From: Diphasiastrum complanatum
Taxonomy: Eukaryota > Streptophyta > Lycopodiopsida > Lycopodiales > Lycopodiaceae
Direction: 5' to 3'
DNA: 64,000 nt
NCBI GenBank assembly: GCA_029204225.1
Contig: CM055103.1
Span: 52,989,538-53,053,537, forward strand
Under the pieces are notes generated by a model. That model ran no database searches and had not been told where the DNA came from. It saw only the letters and a list, made by a program, of their open reading frames with translations. This document shows, in pieces, positions 23,401 through 32,111 of this stretch. Made by a program: the position numbers and the translations under genes. Numbering within the stretch: position 1 is the first letter of the stretch; the number at the start of each line of letters is the position of its first letter.

Positions 23401-25365
23401 GAGAACGTTCTCCAAGGATTTGGAACTATAATAGAGGCTAGAGACACTCAATATTCACTTTTTAATTATTGAGATGCTTGAGCTCTTCATGTGAGAACTC
23501 ATCTACATTGCTTGTAGGTCTTTGTCTATGATTGTATTTGGTGATCTTTCAACAATCTTTTAAAGAGATTTTCTATTTTTCATCAAATATAATCTCTTAT
23601 GCTTTGTGTAATGCCGTATTTGTGAATTTGTCATAACTAACAAACACATATATACTGCAATAATCATGAACTCCAAGATAATGTTACTCTACTTTGGTGT
23701 CTAGTTTCAACATTCAGAGACACCAAATCTGGCTAACTATAGAACTTTTGTTTACAGTGAGAATTTTTCAATTTCAAGACATCATTAGCTAGAGGAATCG
23801 TCTTGAAATTGTATGGGTTCTGCTGTGAAGTGGTGGTTGATAGGCAGATTTTCCTATACATCTCTTTGGGACACTTTTTGGCAAGACTAACTACTAATAA
23901 TTGTAGAGGTTAGTCGCAACATTAACCTTCAATGGATAGATCATGCCAAGGACTTGATGCTGTGCATACCATAGTGTCTAGATCTGTGGGTTCACTTCCT
24001 ATCAAGTTTTGGCACCTATACTTCAGTTAATGTTGATTTGTTGCAAATTTGGAAGCATAATTCTGCTAGTACTGTATTATGATATGATCTTTCAGGAAGT
24101 ATCAAAAAGGGTTGAACAAGTAGAGAGGTCGAAAAAAATTACAACGGATCGAAAATTTTTCAAAAGGCTCAAAAGTATGTCATGTAACATATCATTGGAA
24201 AGTGCTAGCGCTTTCCAACGCACTAAACTTCGTTGAAATCGGACTTACCATTAAAAAGTTATGCAATATAGATTGCATACGTGAAGGATCCTATAATAGA
24301 ATGATATGAATAATCTCTCATTCTCTTTCTTCTCTAGTCCGACAGAAGCATGATAAAGGCAAGGGGCTGATTCCTAGGGATTTGGATTTGTAGAGTTACA
24401 TTATTCCTAGTTTGTACTTTGCGTGATAGTTATTGAAGGCCTGAAAAGCCTCGAGAACTTAAAGTTTGATTTGAGATTTATTTGTTTTCTTATCTATCAG
24501 CAATGGAGCACCCATGGAATTTGACTTCAGGTTTTTTCACATGTATGTTGTTCAAGATTCTATTTTTGCTGGTTACATTACAGACAAGAGGAGAGAAAAC
24601 AAGAGACTAATGTAGTGATGTTTTTCATCCAGGAGAAAAACAGGGTCAACAATGATGGGGAACTTGTTATTTCGTCAACTAAAACGAGGACTCAAAAGTA
24701 AAGAACTACGTTTTCTAATCAAAAATCATTTTCCATCCAGGATCATATAATGGTACTAATTTTTTTGGTAGTTTTTCTAACTTTACTACTTGGCAGAGGC
24801 AATGTTGAGGATGCTCTTTCAAAACTCCAGGTTAAGGTCTTGAGCCTGTGAATACAAAAGCATTTGCTTTAAGAAATAAGGTTTAGCTACATGTTCTCGA
24901 TAACGGGTTTAGGGATTCCACATAGTCAAATATTTATGACATAGTACTTTCTTTTGGGAAATGCAGTGCATGATTGATGCTGCAGCCTATGTTCCTCCTC
25001 CTCCTTCGGCTGAAACCAAAAGAAAAATCCAAAAGTTGTAAGTAACATATTGATTCTAATAAGGCTGGTCCATTTTCTCTTTTACAACTTGTTGGGTTGA
25101 ATTAGTACTGGAACCTTCTAATATAATTTGCTGATTATGCAAGCTTTTCTCACCCAATCCAGAGTAAATCTGCTGCACGTATTTCAGGTCCATTTTCTCA
25201 GTGTGCAATATATGAAAATCCTATCCATTTTGAAGGAAGTGTTAAGTCATTATTTCACTTATGCTTGTTTTCAGGGCCAGAGTGGAGAACGAGAAAAGGC
25301 TGACACAAAAGAAACAAGCGTCTGTGAAGAAATCCATTCGTAGAAATAAAGGGAGTTGGGATTAA
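555..25365 (+). CDS. ICT1: ICT1-type mitochondrial/plastid peptidyl-tRNA hydrolase (class I release factor domain), 7 exons
   Basis: The exons are 555-870, 8153-8212, 21363-21445, 24633-24697, 24797-24830, 24967-25037 and 25275-25365. They total 720 nt, which is 239 codons plus TAA, and all junctions are GT-AG and in phase. The protein starts with a basic, Ser/Arg-rich, acid-poor leader of about 45 residues, typical of a mitochondrial or plastid transit peptide. The release-factor domain follows with the catalytic GGQ inside RSGGPGGQNVNK, then NTKVDMRF, SSTKTRTQ, and a Lys/Arg-rich tail ending in SWD. Proteins of this family rescue stalled organellar ribosomes by hydrolysing peptidyl-tRNA, and the basic tail binds the ribosome. 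The length and domain order fit plant family members as I know them, and no frame breaks are present. The first three introns are 7.3, 13.2 and 3.2 kb. Assignment to the family is firm; organelle choice is inferred from the leader only. Confidence 0.9.
820..1150 (+). repeat. Tandem duplication (about 169 bp) spanning exon 1 end and start of intron 1
   Basis: Unit 1 runs from about 820 to 986 and unit 2 from about 989 to 1150. Both contain the coding end, the donor and a shared intron stretch (TTTGACAGTGGAGAG, GGCATGCC, GAAACC). A third copy of the intron part only lies at about 1866-1952. Confidence 0.8.
989..1040 (+). pseudogene. Duplicated 3' end of exon 1, possible alternative exon
   Basis: This is a diverged copy of 820-870 lying 169-170 bp downstream. 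It ends at an identical donor context (CCTTAG|GTACCTGA) and is open in the exon 1 frame, reading EADIPWTNVPIPTVTL. Its last base is in the same phase as exon 1, so splicing from here to exon 2 would keep frame. No proven acceptor exists; an ATTGTAG lies at about 961-967. It may be a dead duplicate or a cassette. Confidence 0.5.
1151..3546. other. Intron 1 left part, no recognised gene
   Basis: AT-rich intron. Apart from the repeat copy at 1866-1952 it contains a C-rich low-complexity stretch (2380-2460, with runs of 14 C and 7 G) and a CG-dense patch at 2761-2781 with TTCGCGAA at its core. Short open frames here look random or low-complexity. I see no gene. Confidence 0.6.
1866..1952 (+). repeat. 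Third, partial copy of the intron 1 repeat
   Basis: It matches the second half of the units at 820-1150 (CTCAATCTTG, GATAGTGGAGAG, CATGCCAATGAATCTAAT). It lacks the exon-derived part. Confidence 0.75.
3547..3954 (+). repeat. 5' LTR of the copia element
   Basis: TGTTAGAAATAAATG at the left and TTTCCTACA at the right, with a short TC tract near 3850-3866. An extra AGTTATTT relative to the 3' LTR looks like a local duplication of TATTTAG. Confidence 0.93.
3960..6949 (+). pseudogene. Copia pol remnant (gag-pre-integrase, integrase, RT, RNase H)
   Basis: The gag-pre-integrase motif LWHARFGHL and a Cys pair (CEGC) lie at 4108-4230. The integrase core shows DLVHSDVCGP, LLTDRGGEY and NGVAERKNRT, giving D, D and E. 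RT begins near 5480 and shows KARLVAKGYAQQ, QLDIKTTFLNGDL and the catalytic YVDDII near 6015. RNase H shows SDSDWGGDQDTRRSTSG and TSSSEAEYRAI, and ends near 6949. In-frame TAG codons fall at 4461-4463 and 5217-5219. Frameshifts occur near 6150, 6260 and 6540. The ORF cannot yield a full polyprotein. Confidence 0.92.
6981..6988 (+). promoter_or_regulatory. Polypurine tract of the copia element
   Basis: AAGGAGGG lies immediately before the 3' LTR, the position of the plus-strand primer in LTR elements. Confidence 0.8.
6989..7407 (+). repeat. 3' LTR of the copia element
   Basis: Near-identical to 3547-3954. The TC tract is expanded at about 7282-7317. Confidence 0.93.
7408..8152. other. Intron 1 right part
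   Basis: AT-rich, no recognised gene or repeat. It ends at the CTCTTTGCAG acceptor of exon 2. Confidence 0.5.
8153..8212 (+). CDS. ICT1: Peptidyl-tRNA hydrolase exon 2 (GGQ exon)
   Basis: This 60-nt exon encodes HVTLNYARSGGPGGQNVNK, which contains the catalytic GGQ. Acceptor is TTTGCAG|ATCATG and donor AATAAAG|GTGCATG. A competing upstream CAG near 8106 is in the wrong frame and was not used. Confidence 0.93.
8206..8575 (+). repeat. Tandem duplication (period 189 bp) across the exon 2 donor
   Basis: Unit 1 is about 8206-8394 and unit 2 about 8395-8575. Both begin AATAAAGGTGCATGCT and share CATTTGCTCTCAAGCATCTA and AGAATGCCAGAGTGATATTG. The copy carries the last bases of exon 2 and its donor but not the GGQ codons. 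Confidence 0.88.
8576..12667. other. Intron 2 left part, no recognised gene
   Basis: AT-rich sequence. The patch 10935-11020 is CG-richer than its surroundings and holds the 12-bp palindrome GGATCGCGATCC (10944-10955). I see no domain, RNA gene or LTR in this stretch. Confidence 0.5.
12668..13002 (+). repeat. 5' LTR of the gypsy element
   Basis: It starts TGGATTTTTTATGGG and ends GAGGGCTTTATA. A putative TATA-type motif GGGTATAAGTATA lies near 12775. Confidence 0.85.
12967..13176 (+). repeat. 105-bp tandem duplication covering LTR end and primer-binding site
   Basis: Unit 1 starts at 12967 and unit 2 at 13072, both with CTTGCTTAGTTTGAAT. Each includes GAGGGCTTTAT and the primer-binding region. 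The first copy is the perfect TGGTATCAGAGCC; the second reads TGGTATTAGAGCC. Confidence 0.88.
13004..13016 (+). promoter_or_regulatory. Primer-binding site (initiator Met tRNA type)
   Basis: TGGTATCAGAGCC, complementary to the 3' end of plant initiator tRNA-Met, one base after the LTR. Confidence 0.88.
13177..14916. other. Gypsy leader region with (CT)27 tract and GC-rich patch
   Basis: No recognised gene. A pure CT repeat at 14369-14422 is flanked by unusually GC-rich sequence (14305-14510) including GCGCGCGCGCGC at 14425-14437. The rest is AT-rich. Confidence 0.5.
14369..14422. repeat. (CT)27 microsatellite
   Basis: 54 bp of perfect CT dinucleotides. Confidence 0.95.
14917..15240 (+). pseudogene. 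Gypsy gag fragment
   Basis: An open frame of 107 codons has the retrotransposon gag signature: CPEVVNDWINRWSSYF, then LLFLEGKGLSWWR near its end. In the family this region forms the capsid core. It stops in TAG before any zinc knuckle, so the capsid gene is truncated. The frame reads in the same direction as the LTRs, so it is likely the element's own gag. Confidence 0.8.
15380..16570 (-). pseudogene. Antisense gypsy gag remnant with zinc knuckle
   Basis: Reading leftward from 16570, the frame begins MAANNPKMPQENPVPHA and continues LDLPRYDGTTDPARYLQVYE, a Ty3-gypsy gag start. A further open piece at 16124-15777 (DQAVLIWFMAGLPKSIRPEL) is the gag C-terminal half. A knuckle-like NHTANECPKG stretch and CVFCNTNNHDISTC lie at about 15740-15600. 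Several stops interrupt it. Its orientation is opposite to the surrounding LTR pair, so it looks like a second element nested in the first or an internal inversion. Confidence 0.75.
16580..17990. repeat. Degenerate purine-rich short-period repeat region
   Basis: From about 16760 to 17560 the plus strand is a chain of diverged units related to TTGGGAATGTGGA, spaced roughly 12-30 bp. The minus strand consequently reads as Phe/Ile/Pro/His-rich peptides (FPTSIFPTF and similar) in several frames, which are not real proteins. From 17560 to 17990 the pattern fades but AAGATCTNNATC motifs recur. Confidence 0.65.
17979..18013. repeat. Inverted repeat, 15-16 bp arms, 4-nt loop
   Basis: Left arm CTTGTTTTAAAATCTC and right arm GAGATTTAAAACAAG pair with one unpaired base, flanking GAGT. 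Confidence 0.85.
18024..18880 (+). pseudogene. Gypsy pol scraps: RT start, integrase zinc finger and core start, chromodomain end
   Basis: LPYGLPPAR and SPWGAAILLKSKKDGSF lead to CVDYKGFNKLTVKNK and PLPRMDDLIDRLNG (18040-18255), the conserved N-terminal RT block. Without any RNase H, the frame passes into the integrase H2C2 region (HDSPCAGHLGIHRTLDLV, REFYWPKL) at about 18440-18525 and then ISMDFVVGLPRTNKHNW at 18633-18690. At 18811 a scrap HMVRWKGRTDDDDSWE matches the end of a chromodomain. Stops and deletions remove the catalytic YVDD and most of the DDE core. Confidence 0.85.
19064..19396 (+). repeat. 3' LTR of the gypsy element
   Basis: Matches 12668-13002 throughout and ends GAGTGAGGGCTTTATA. 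Confidence 0.85.
19397..21362. other. Intron 2 right part
   Basis: No recognised gene. A CA/TG-rich low-complexity patch lies at about 21003-21052 (ACACACACAC) and 21138-21160. It ends at the TTTTTGACAG acceptor of exon 3. Confidence 0.5.
21363..21445 (+). CDS. ICT1: Peptidyl-tRNA hydrolase exon 3
   Basis: Encodes NTKVDMRF and DAYWLPERIRLKLLQM, continuing directly from the GGQ exon. Donor is CAAATG|GTTGGT. Confidence 0.92.
21446..24632. other. Intron 3
   Basis: 3.2 kb AT-rich intron with no recognised gene. A near-perfect 20-bp palindrome (GGAAAGTGCTAGCGCTTTCC) lies at about 24197-24216. It ends at the TTCATCCAG acceptor. Confidence 0.5.
24633..24697 (+). CDS. ICT1: Peptidyl-tRNA hydrolase exon 4
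   Basis: Encodes EKNRVNNDGELVISSTKTRT, a conserved block of class I release-factor domains. Donor is CAAAA|GTAAAG. Confidence 0.92.
24797..24830 (+). CDS. ICT1: Peptidyl-tRNA hydrolase exon 5 (34 nt)
   Basis: A short exon encoding GNVEDALSKLQ after completing the Lys codon split with exon 4. It is bounded by TGGCAG and GTTAAG. Confidence 0.9.
24967..25037 (+). CDS. ICT1: Peptidyl-tRNA hydrolase exon 6
   Basis: Encodes CMIDAAAYVPPPPSAETKRK and ends in the middle of a Leu codon at AAGTT|GTAAGT. Confidence 0.9.
25275..25365 (+). CDS. ICT1: Peptidyl-tRNA hydrolase exon 7 (basic tail, stop)
   Basis: Encodes a Lys/Arg-rich tail (KRLTQKKQASVKKSIRRNK) ending SWD and TAA. In ICT1-type proteins the basic tail enters the mRNA channel of the ribosome. 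Confidence 0.92.
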
Positions 25366-25930
25366 TTCTCATGAATGCTGTGAAGGCCACATGAACATTT
25401 CTGTCTGTAGTTAACGTGTCTTCTTTTCTTCTTGCTTAGATCTGAATGCAGAGCTCCTTATCATGCAATCGGGTACCTTCCATGCTGGTGAAGACCTCTG
25501 CTTTCATTGGGGCATGGGAGATGAAATCCACTCGGCCACACAAAGGACATACAAGATAGAAATAAGTAAATCCTTTGAGATACAGCTATAGCTTACTGCT
25601 TGTCACCAAACTTTCAACATTCACTGGAATTTTCAGAAACAACCCAATTCTGAAGAATTATATTGGCATAATCAAAAACTCACTTTCAAAATCAAGTTCA
25701 TTATTGAACTTTATGTTTAGTAAAAAATGAACAATTTTTTGACATTTCTTACTGGAGTGTTTTGAATATTCAACGAACCTCTAACCTTAAAAAATATTCT
25801 GGTATTGTACAACACACAATTTTCGGAAAATCTTTGACGTGCCCCTAGTTTTAATGACTCAACTTATATGCACATGTCACAACTTTATGTTATAATAAGG
25901 ATGCAAATGGTACACGTTTATATATAAATA
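25366..25930. other. 3' flank of the peptidyl-tRNA hydrolase gene
   Basis: The 3' UTR and terminator region by position. I see no further gene. Confidence 0.4.
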
Positions 25931-26190
25931 CTACTTTGGAGACATGATTTTCGGGCCCTTGTCATTTCTTTTGGTTGGTCTGGTTGACTTTACAAGAAAT
26001 GATGATAGTGGGAGGGAAATCCAATGGTGAATCAATGGGCTTAGAGCCATCCATTTTGTACTTCTCAAGTATGTTTTGCAGATACCGTTTTTCGGCTGAG
26101 ATATATAATTTTCGGGGGTTTTCACAAAGAACTTAAATGCCAAGAATATATTAATTGATCCAAGATCAGTCATGTCAAATTCTTTTGTAA
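25931..26190 (-). pseudogene. Copia RT fragment
   Basis: Reading leftward: MTDLGSINIFLAFKFF, then YISQPKNGI and a Pro-rich DSPL-like segment. This matches the RT/RNase H connection of Ty1-copia (FDMTDLG...YISQ.KY). It is short and lacks LTRs. Confidence 0.75.
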
Positions 26191-26360
26191 GATCTTAGTA
26201 TCTCTTCAAGAGAGAAGGAGCATACAAATTGTCTTATGATGTGGTAAGGAAAGCACTCAAACTAACCTTTCAATTTAAGCTCTTACACTTATCACGTAGC
26301 AAGTATGTCTCGACTTCCTTGTCTTACTTTTAACTTGGGGTGGCCTCCTTAAATGCAAAC

Positions 26361-26372
26361 CCCCCCCCCCCC
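26361..26372. repeat. Poly-C run
   Basis: A run of about 12 C, low-complexity. Confidence 0.8.
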
Positions 26373-26839
26373 TCGACTTCAAACCTTCCTACTTTTTTGT
26401 ACATTTATTTATAACATACCTCTAGGTTTGAAAGAGGCATGTCTAGTAAAAACATTATCATGTCTTAAAACATTTGATAACAATGTCTTTCATCCATAAT
26501 TTTAACTAGAAGGAAATGGCTGTCTTTGGAACGTGTTCAGCAACAAGACTCTGCACACGAAGTAAAACAAGGTGATCAGATGCGATTACGAAAGGCCCTG
26601 CATGTTGTTATGATTTTGTAGTACAGTGCACTCTGGATAAATGTTAGGCCTGGGGGGTAACAAAGAACAGTTTAATATTTGTACTGTGTAAAATCCTTCG
26701 GAGTAGCCAAAAATTAAATAACTAGGGTTAACATATATAGAGAGTTCACTGTAGCTTGATTTTTGTTGTTTATAGCAAAGGCAAAATTGATCTATTGATA
26801 GCCATGGAAGAAGGGTTTTTGAATTGTGCAAGATTGTTT

Positions 26840-27708
26840 GGTAATTTGAAAGCAAAATACGAGGGATGATGGTCGGACCAATATGTTTTTGTGGTTTGAC
26901 ATTCACAAGGACACAATGAAGTGTTTGTCCATATTTGGTCTATTTGAGTTTGATAGTTGGTTGTTGGTTCAGTGGATGCAATTTGGAATTTATAAGATGA
27001 CAATAGTTTGTTGAGTGTTTGGAAAGGGGTGGTGTTACTTAATGCATTTATGTTAAAATCGCCCAGTATTACGGATGGAATATTTGTTGGCAAGTTTTGT
27101 AGCAATTGTTATAAAGTTTTGAAAAAAGTTGAAAGGTTTGTGTACGGCAGTCTGTAGAGAGCTATGATGTGTATTGCATGTCTTATGTGATTGTTAAAAG
27201 TAGCTATTATGAATTCGGAATTGTTTACGATGATTTCTTTGTGTGCATTCAATGTCAAAGAGGTTTTGTATAACAACGACGAACTGTGTTTGTGAAGGCA
27301 AGTTATGGAATGAAAGTTCTGTTCAAAGTACTTTTCAAGATTTCTTTCATATGTTTCTTGTAAGCATAGTATGTGAGATGCCATAAGATTGTAATGTGCT
27401 ATGATGCTTTTGTGATGTGCATGTAATGATCTAGTGTTGAGTGTTTGTATTATTACATGTGTTTTTGCTTTGTTTTGTATGTTTGGAATAGTATTATACA
27501 AATTTGCAATCGTCAATAAACGGTGCATTTCTGCATGTATGTCATGATGAATGTGAAAATGTTCATTTTTTAGCGGTTGTAACAAATAAAGGTTATGTTT
27601 TTCTTTGATTCTAGACAGTGCAGTATATGTTAGCCCATGCTGTTTAATTCCAATGGGATCAAATGTCATCTTGTCAAGAGTGAGTCCTTGTGCTCGATGT
27701 AGAAGCCT
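26840..27708 (-). pseudogene. PIF1 helicase C-terminus fused to endonuclease/exonuclease/phosphatase domain
   Basis: Reading leftward from 27708: HRAQGLTLDK, then KQHGLTYTALSRIKEKHNLY, the last two motifs of PIF1-type helicases as found in Helitrons. About 60 codons later the endonuclease fold starts: LNTRSLHAHH, ILCLQETY, LGDFNIN and WSDHHPS. These supply the expected Asn, Glu, Asp-x-Asn and Asp-His residues. A single in-frame TAA at 27109-27111 splits the domain and no frameshift is needed. In Helentrons this domain is thought to derive from a non-LTR retroelement. No LINE reverse transcriptase follows, and the fusion to the helicase argues against a plain LINE. Confidence 0.82.
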
Positions 27709-28265
27709 AGGGGAGTTAAAGAATCTCCAAGAGCCTCCATAGGCTTATGGAAGGTCAAGAGACTCCTTCCATAACCTATGACTCTTTGAATGCCTTTCTT
27801 GTGGGAGTTGGGAATTCAATGGACACTTTAGAAGGGCGCCCTCCTACTAGGTCCCATTCCCCAAGTTGTGCAAGTATACTTTGGTCCTAGACCAATAAAG
27901 TGATATGGTTCAAGGTTGAGGCCCAAGGTTTAGAAAAATAGTCATCCAATGACTTTCTAACACTTCTCTAGGTTCCATACCTCCATCCAAGGCATAGACA
28001 CCTACCTGTCCTTAACCAATGACACTAGTACCTTAATCTAAGACACCTACTCTTAATACTAAGGGTACCCCTTATCCAAGGGTCATGTGACTCCATACCT
28101 CCAACTAAGGTATAGTCACTTGTCTGCCCTTATCCAAGGGCACATATCCTTAATCCTAAGGTACCTTGCCATTTATCCCCCAACACTAAATGGACTATTA
28201 GGGGTCTGAAGTACTGCTAGTTACATAGGTATGTAACATTCCTTCCCCCTAAACTAAAATTTTTT
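27702..28265 (-). repeat. Probable LTR/3' region of a gypsy element
   Basis: Sequence between the helicase scrap and the gypsy integrase (28270-28975, -), with repeated CTAAGG(T)ACC and CCTTATCCAAGG motifs. It joins the helicase frame abruptly near 27702, which suggests an insertion into the helicase. LTR ends were not defined. Confidence 0.4.
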
Positions 28266-28269
28266 CTTG

Positions 28270-28975
28270 TAGGGAAAAATTTGGAAAATTCTTCTGGAGA
28301 TCAGCCTCCTTTTCCCAGGTATCCTCCTCTTCTGATTTGCCTCTCCACCTGACTAAAAATTCCCGAAGCACTCTACTCCGTAGAGTTCTCTACCGGCTAT
28401 TAACAATCACCTCGGGTTCAGGTGGTCCACTCACGGACTCATCACGAAGAAGTTCCACTAGATCTTCCACAGGGACCAGGGTCTCCCCAACCCCCAACGA
28501 GGGTTTCAACTTAATAACGTGGAAAACATGATGAATTCCAACGTTAGTTGGAAGGTCTAGTTTGTATGCGACCTTGTTTATCACTTGGATAACCTTAAAA
28601 GGACCATAATACCTAGGCGCCAACTTTGCACACTTAATAGTTTTCAAGCCCCTAGAGTGACTAGGGACTCTCAAAAACACCCAGTCGTTGACCATGAATA
28701 CCTTGTGCTTCCGAGATAGATCAACATAGTGCCTTGCCCTGTCCTGGGCACTTCTTATGCTATCTTTAGCTAGCTAGCTATAACATTTCTTGCATATCCG
28801 CAAGGAAATCAGTTGCGGCTCGCACCCGTAGGTTTTTCATGCCAACACTAATTGGTGATCAAGGTTGAATACCATACATAAGCATGAAAGGGCTGAATCC
28901 GATCGCTGAATGTTTTGCACTGCTATATGCAAATTCCACCAGTGGAAGGTACTGTTCCCAATCAGACTGCCGATG
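28270..28975 (-). pseudogene. Gypsy integrase C-terminus with chromodomain
   Basis: Reading leftward: the end of the integrase core (FMLMYGIQP), then [40 protein letters not shown] and HHVFHVIKLKPSLG, the typical chromovirus integrase C-terminal block. A chromodomain-like stretch EFLVRWRGK is recognisable with frame errors near 28370-28320. The pol part upstream is missing beyond 28975. Confidence 0.8.
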
Positions 28976-30190
28976 GCCCTGTTGGCCGTCTCTTCTGTCT
29001 ACTAGTTCTGCTTGTTTGTTTCTTGTTACAACTTATGCTACCTCCATTCTGGTTGTTAGCTGGACATGTTCTTGGTCATTTCTATTTGGTTCAATGCCCA
29101 GATCAGACAGCAGATTCTCGGGGTTGTAGTATGGTTCAACCTGTCACGGATACTCAGATTTCGAACACTCTTGAACTCTTGAAATCACTTGCAATCATTC
29201 TACCATGCAAGCACACCAAGAATGCCCAAAAACAGCTCTTCTTGAAACACAGTTGGGCATTACTATGGCACTTTAAAACATAACGCTAGAACGGATCATT
29301 GCAAAATGGAAACTAAACTACTTGCAAGATTAGAAAACTAGCCTAGCATGCCACATTCATAAAAAAACAGAAAATTAATTCCTACAGGCATTCAAAAATC
29401 AAGAAGCTCCATCTTCTTGGTTCTTGAATTTTCCAAGAAACTCAAGAAACCAAAACATAAATGAATTTGCAAGATCTATACCACATTATTGGCTACAAAT
29501 TTCTTGGATGCTTGCAACCTACATTAATCCACAAGAAAACATGAAATCTAATCCACAACTAGGAAAGCAAGAAAACTAATCCACTCTAAATCCACAACCA
29601 CACACAATATGAATGGAAGGGCATGATCATAGGGGCATCACTCAAGAAAACCATCATGATCAAGGAGCTTAGTGTAACATCAAACTCATGGGAAATCTTC
29701 TTATTAAATATGGAGTAGATACAATGCAAAGAGCTCCTCTTCACAAAGAGGGAGTCTCTTGAATAAGCAAGAGAGCTCCTTAGGTGGCATCCTAGTGGAA
29801 TTTCCACATTTCACAAATTACAAGTGGAATATTGCTCTCCACTAGAGGTCACCATCAAAAGGTGGCTCACTCTACTTTCTTTAAGAGGGGTCTACTTGCA
29901 TTTATTACATTTGCTTAGAAATACTAGTTCCTACATGGTCATTCCATCTTCCGGGATTGACCATGAGGCTTATACAGTTCTTACTTGTCATTACTAGCTA
30001 GTATTCCTCGACTCTCATACTCGGCTCTCAGTCTTCATTAGTCTCATCTTCTCAGAGACCGCCTCGGTCTAAGGTGAGAGGTGCTCTTGACTTGTTCCGT
30101 CCGAGTATCTTGGGGATTCGACAAAATCAGCCAACATCATCCCACCCCTAATGTGTTGCAGGACCACTACAACTCATACTGGACGATGTC
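28976..30190. other. Unassigned, possible LTR-derived DNA
   Basis: No coding domain recognised. The stretch from TGTCACGGATACTC (29142) to GGGGATTCGACA (30123) begins TG and ends CA like a solo LTR of about 980 bp, but flanking 5-mers (CAACC and AAATC) do not match. Confidence 0.3.
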
Positions 30191-30479
30191 GCTTTGCTTT
30201 TCATTGGCATCTTCGATCGTCACTTGGAAAAGCGTAGATCCTCATTCGCTTACATAAAACCAAGTGCTTATTGTCGCCAGTCTTTATCACAAAAATTGTT
30301 TTTAAAAAATTGTCACAATTGGATTAGAATGTCTTATTGTTGTAATGGGTTGACATTCTCAAAATTTGGAGAGCTCTCAGCAACTTCACAACTCTGCATG
30401 CATGAGTGCTTTCCATGTGTCTCTTTGTTTAGTCACTTGTATCTGCCATTGACGGTTTCATCTTTGGTTTCTTGGCAGA

Positions 30480-31376
30480 TTCCATCTTTGGTTTCTTCTG
30501 GGAGGTCTGTACCCCCCATTTGCCTCTGGGTGTTTCCATGGTTCTTCTCTTAGTTGAAGTTCCAGTCTCAAGGAAAACCTTTGATCTACAGGTTGCATAA
30601 ACTTTGGTTATCAGTCTCAAGGAGATGGATTCATCAAAAATTGGTGGTAGGAAAAATTTTGGATGGACGATTTGGTAACGGTAAGAAAACATGATGAAGG
30701 CTTGGTGAAAGGATGAAGGAACTGATAGTTCTACAGTTGCAGTCTTGGACCCTTGCAATGTTGAGCTTTGACCACCACTTGCTGGATGAGGAGCTTGCTT
30801 TATTTTGCAGGTTCACGGTTGTCTTCATCTTTCTTTTCTACAGCTCTTTCTTTTCTACAGCTCTTTCTTTTGATCCATTAATTTTGGATCTCTTTGGGCT
30901 TCATAGGAGGGGATTTAACTATCATTGCTCCAGAGAGTTTCTTTTGATCAAGGTTGATTTGACTCATCTGTTGCTTAAGTTTTGTCCTTTCCTCCTCAGC
31001 TTCTTGAAACTTTCTCTTTATTTCTTCTAGCTGCTTTGCTTGCTTCTTAGGTCTTTTTCGGCTGAACAACCAATATAGGTGGTAGTTGGTCTCCGCAAGA
31101 CACTTGTAATGATCTATCAGCTGCTTCGGTAAGACTATAAAAAACTGGGAATTTTTCAGAAGAACAGTAAACTGATGATAAACAAACAGATGGAAGGAAG
31201 GGTGGTGGTGACAACGGTAGATGGTGTGGATGATAGGCATGAGAATGGGCGCAAAAGTATGGCAAGAGGTTGGTTAAAGAAGGAGACTGATTTTCCAATG
31301 CTTGTGTTTCCCTTTCTGAAGGATCTTCGTCGTGACTGGAGTACTTCTTCTGATTGAGTCTCTTTGGATTACCCAT
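30480..31376 (-). pseudogene. Unrecognised coding-like fragment with coiled coil
   Basis: On the minus strand, MGNPKRLNQKKYSSHDEDPS starts at 31376. After a possible intron a highly charged helix (KQAKQLEEIKRKFQEAEEER, then TKLKQQM) lies near 31060-30950, preceded by a plausible acceptor (TTGTTCAG). A further Lys/Pro/Met-rich piece (GVQTSQKKPKMESAKKPKMK) lies near 30520-30440. The composition looks like a host gene rather than a transposon. I do not recognise the family. It could be a captured gene fragment inside the Helitron or an independent pseudogene. Confidence 0.35.
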
Positions 31377-31379
31377 CTC

Positions 31380-32111
31380 TCTTTTTTAGCCTTGTCTTTT
31401 TCATATTAGACTTGTGACGTTGGCTATCGATCTTGCTGATGTTGTTGCTGGCAGCGCAACTGCTCCAGTGGATCCAAGCAAATCCACTCTCTCTCCCCCC
31501 CCAAAAAAAAATCTGTTGGTGGGGATGTTGTTGCTGGTGACTGTTCATGCTCAAGATTGGATCGGCGTGTGGAACACATAGTTGAAACTCGTTGAACATG
31601 CGACTGGACTAAAGATTGAACAGATTTTAACTAAATTTGTTTCGATCTTGTTGTAGTTGACTCAAAGAATAATATGGAAATGAGATGCAAGAATCAACTC
31701 TAAGTTGACATGGATTTTTCATATGTCGCAAAAATCCTAAACTGCTATACAAGGGAATCTGAAGATGGATAGATGAATGAAAATTTGTTTTGGAGATGCT
31801 CTACAGAAGACTCTCGTGCAATAGCTATTCCTCAAGCAAAAAACAAACACAGAAAATAGGTGAAAAGAAACAAGGAAATAAACAAACGTTACAGAGAGTG
31901 AGAACTGTATAGCACTTGTCGAACAAAACTTGCATTCATCAACATTGATAATGTACCTTGATAGTTGCAATATTTCAGTTGTTTTGTAGAGTAATGTGAC
32001 TTACTCTGACATGCCCTTGTCAAAACAAGGCAGGGTTGGTTACACTAAATCTACCATCATTGATAGCAGATGTTGTAAGATATAGCTTGAGATGCAGGTA
32101 TGGTTGAGGTA
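31380..32111. other. Unassigned DNA between the coding-like fragment and the Rep N-terminus
   Basis: Nothing recognised. A C-run/A-run (CCCCCCCCAAAAAAAAA) lies at about 31495-31511. Confidence 0.4.

Noticed and set aside
26840-27669. LINE endonuclease
   Set aside because: The endonuclease fold alone would fit a LINE, but it is in frame with PIF1 helicase motifs just upstream and no reverse transcriptase follows, so Helentron is the better call.
29142-30123. Solo LTR
   Set aside because: TG and CA ends are present but the flanking 5-mers differ and no related LTR was seen in the window; kept only as a possibility.
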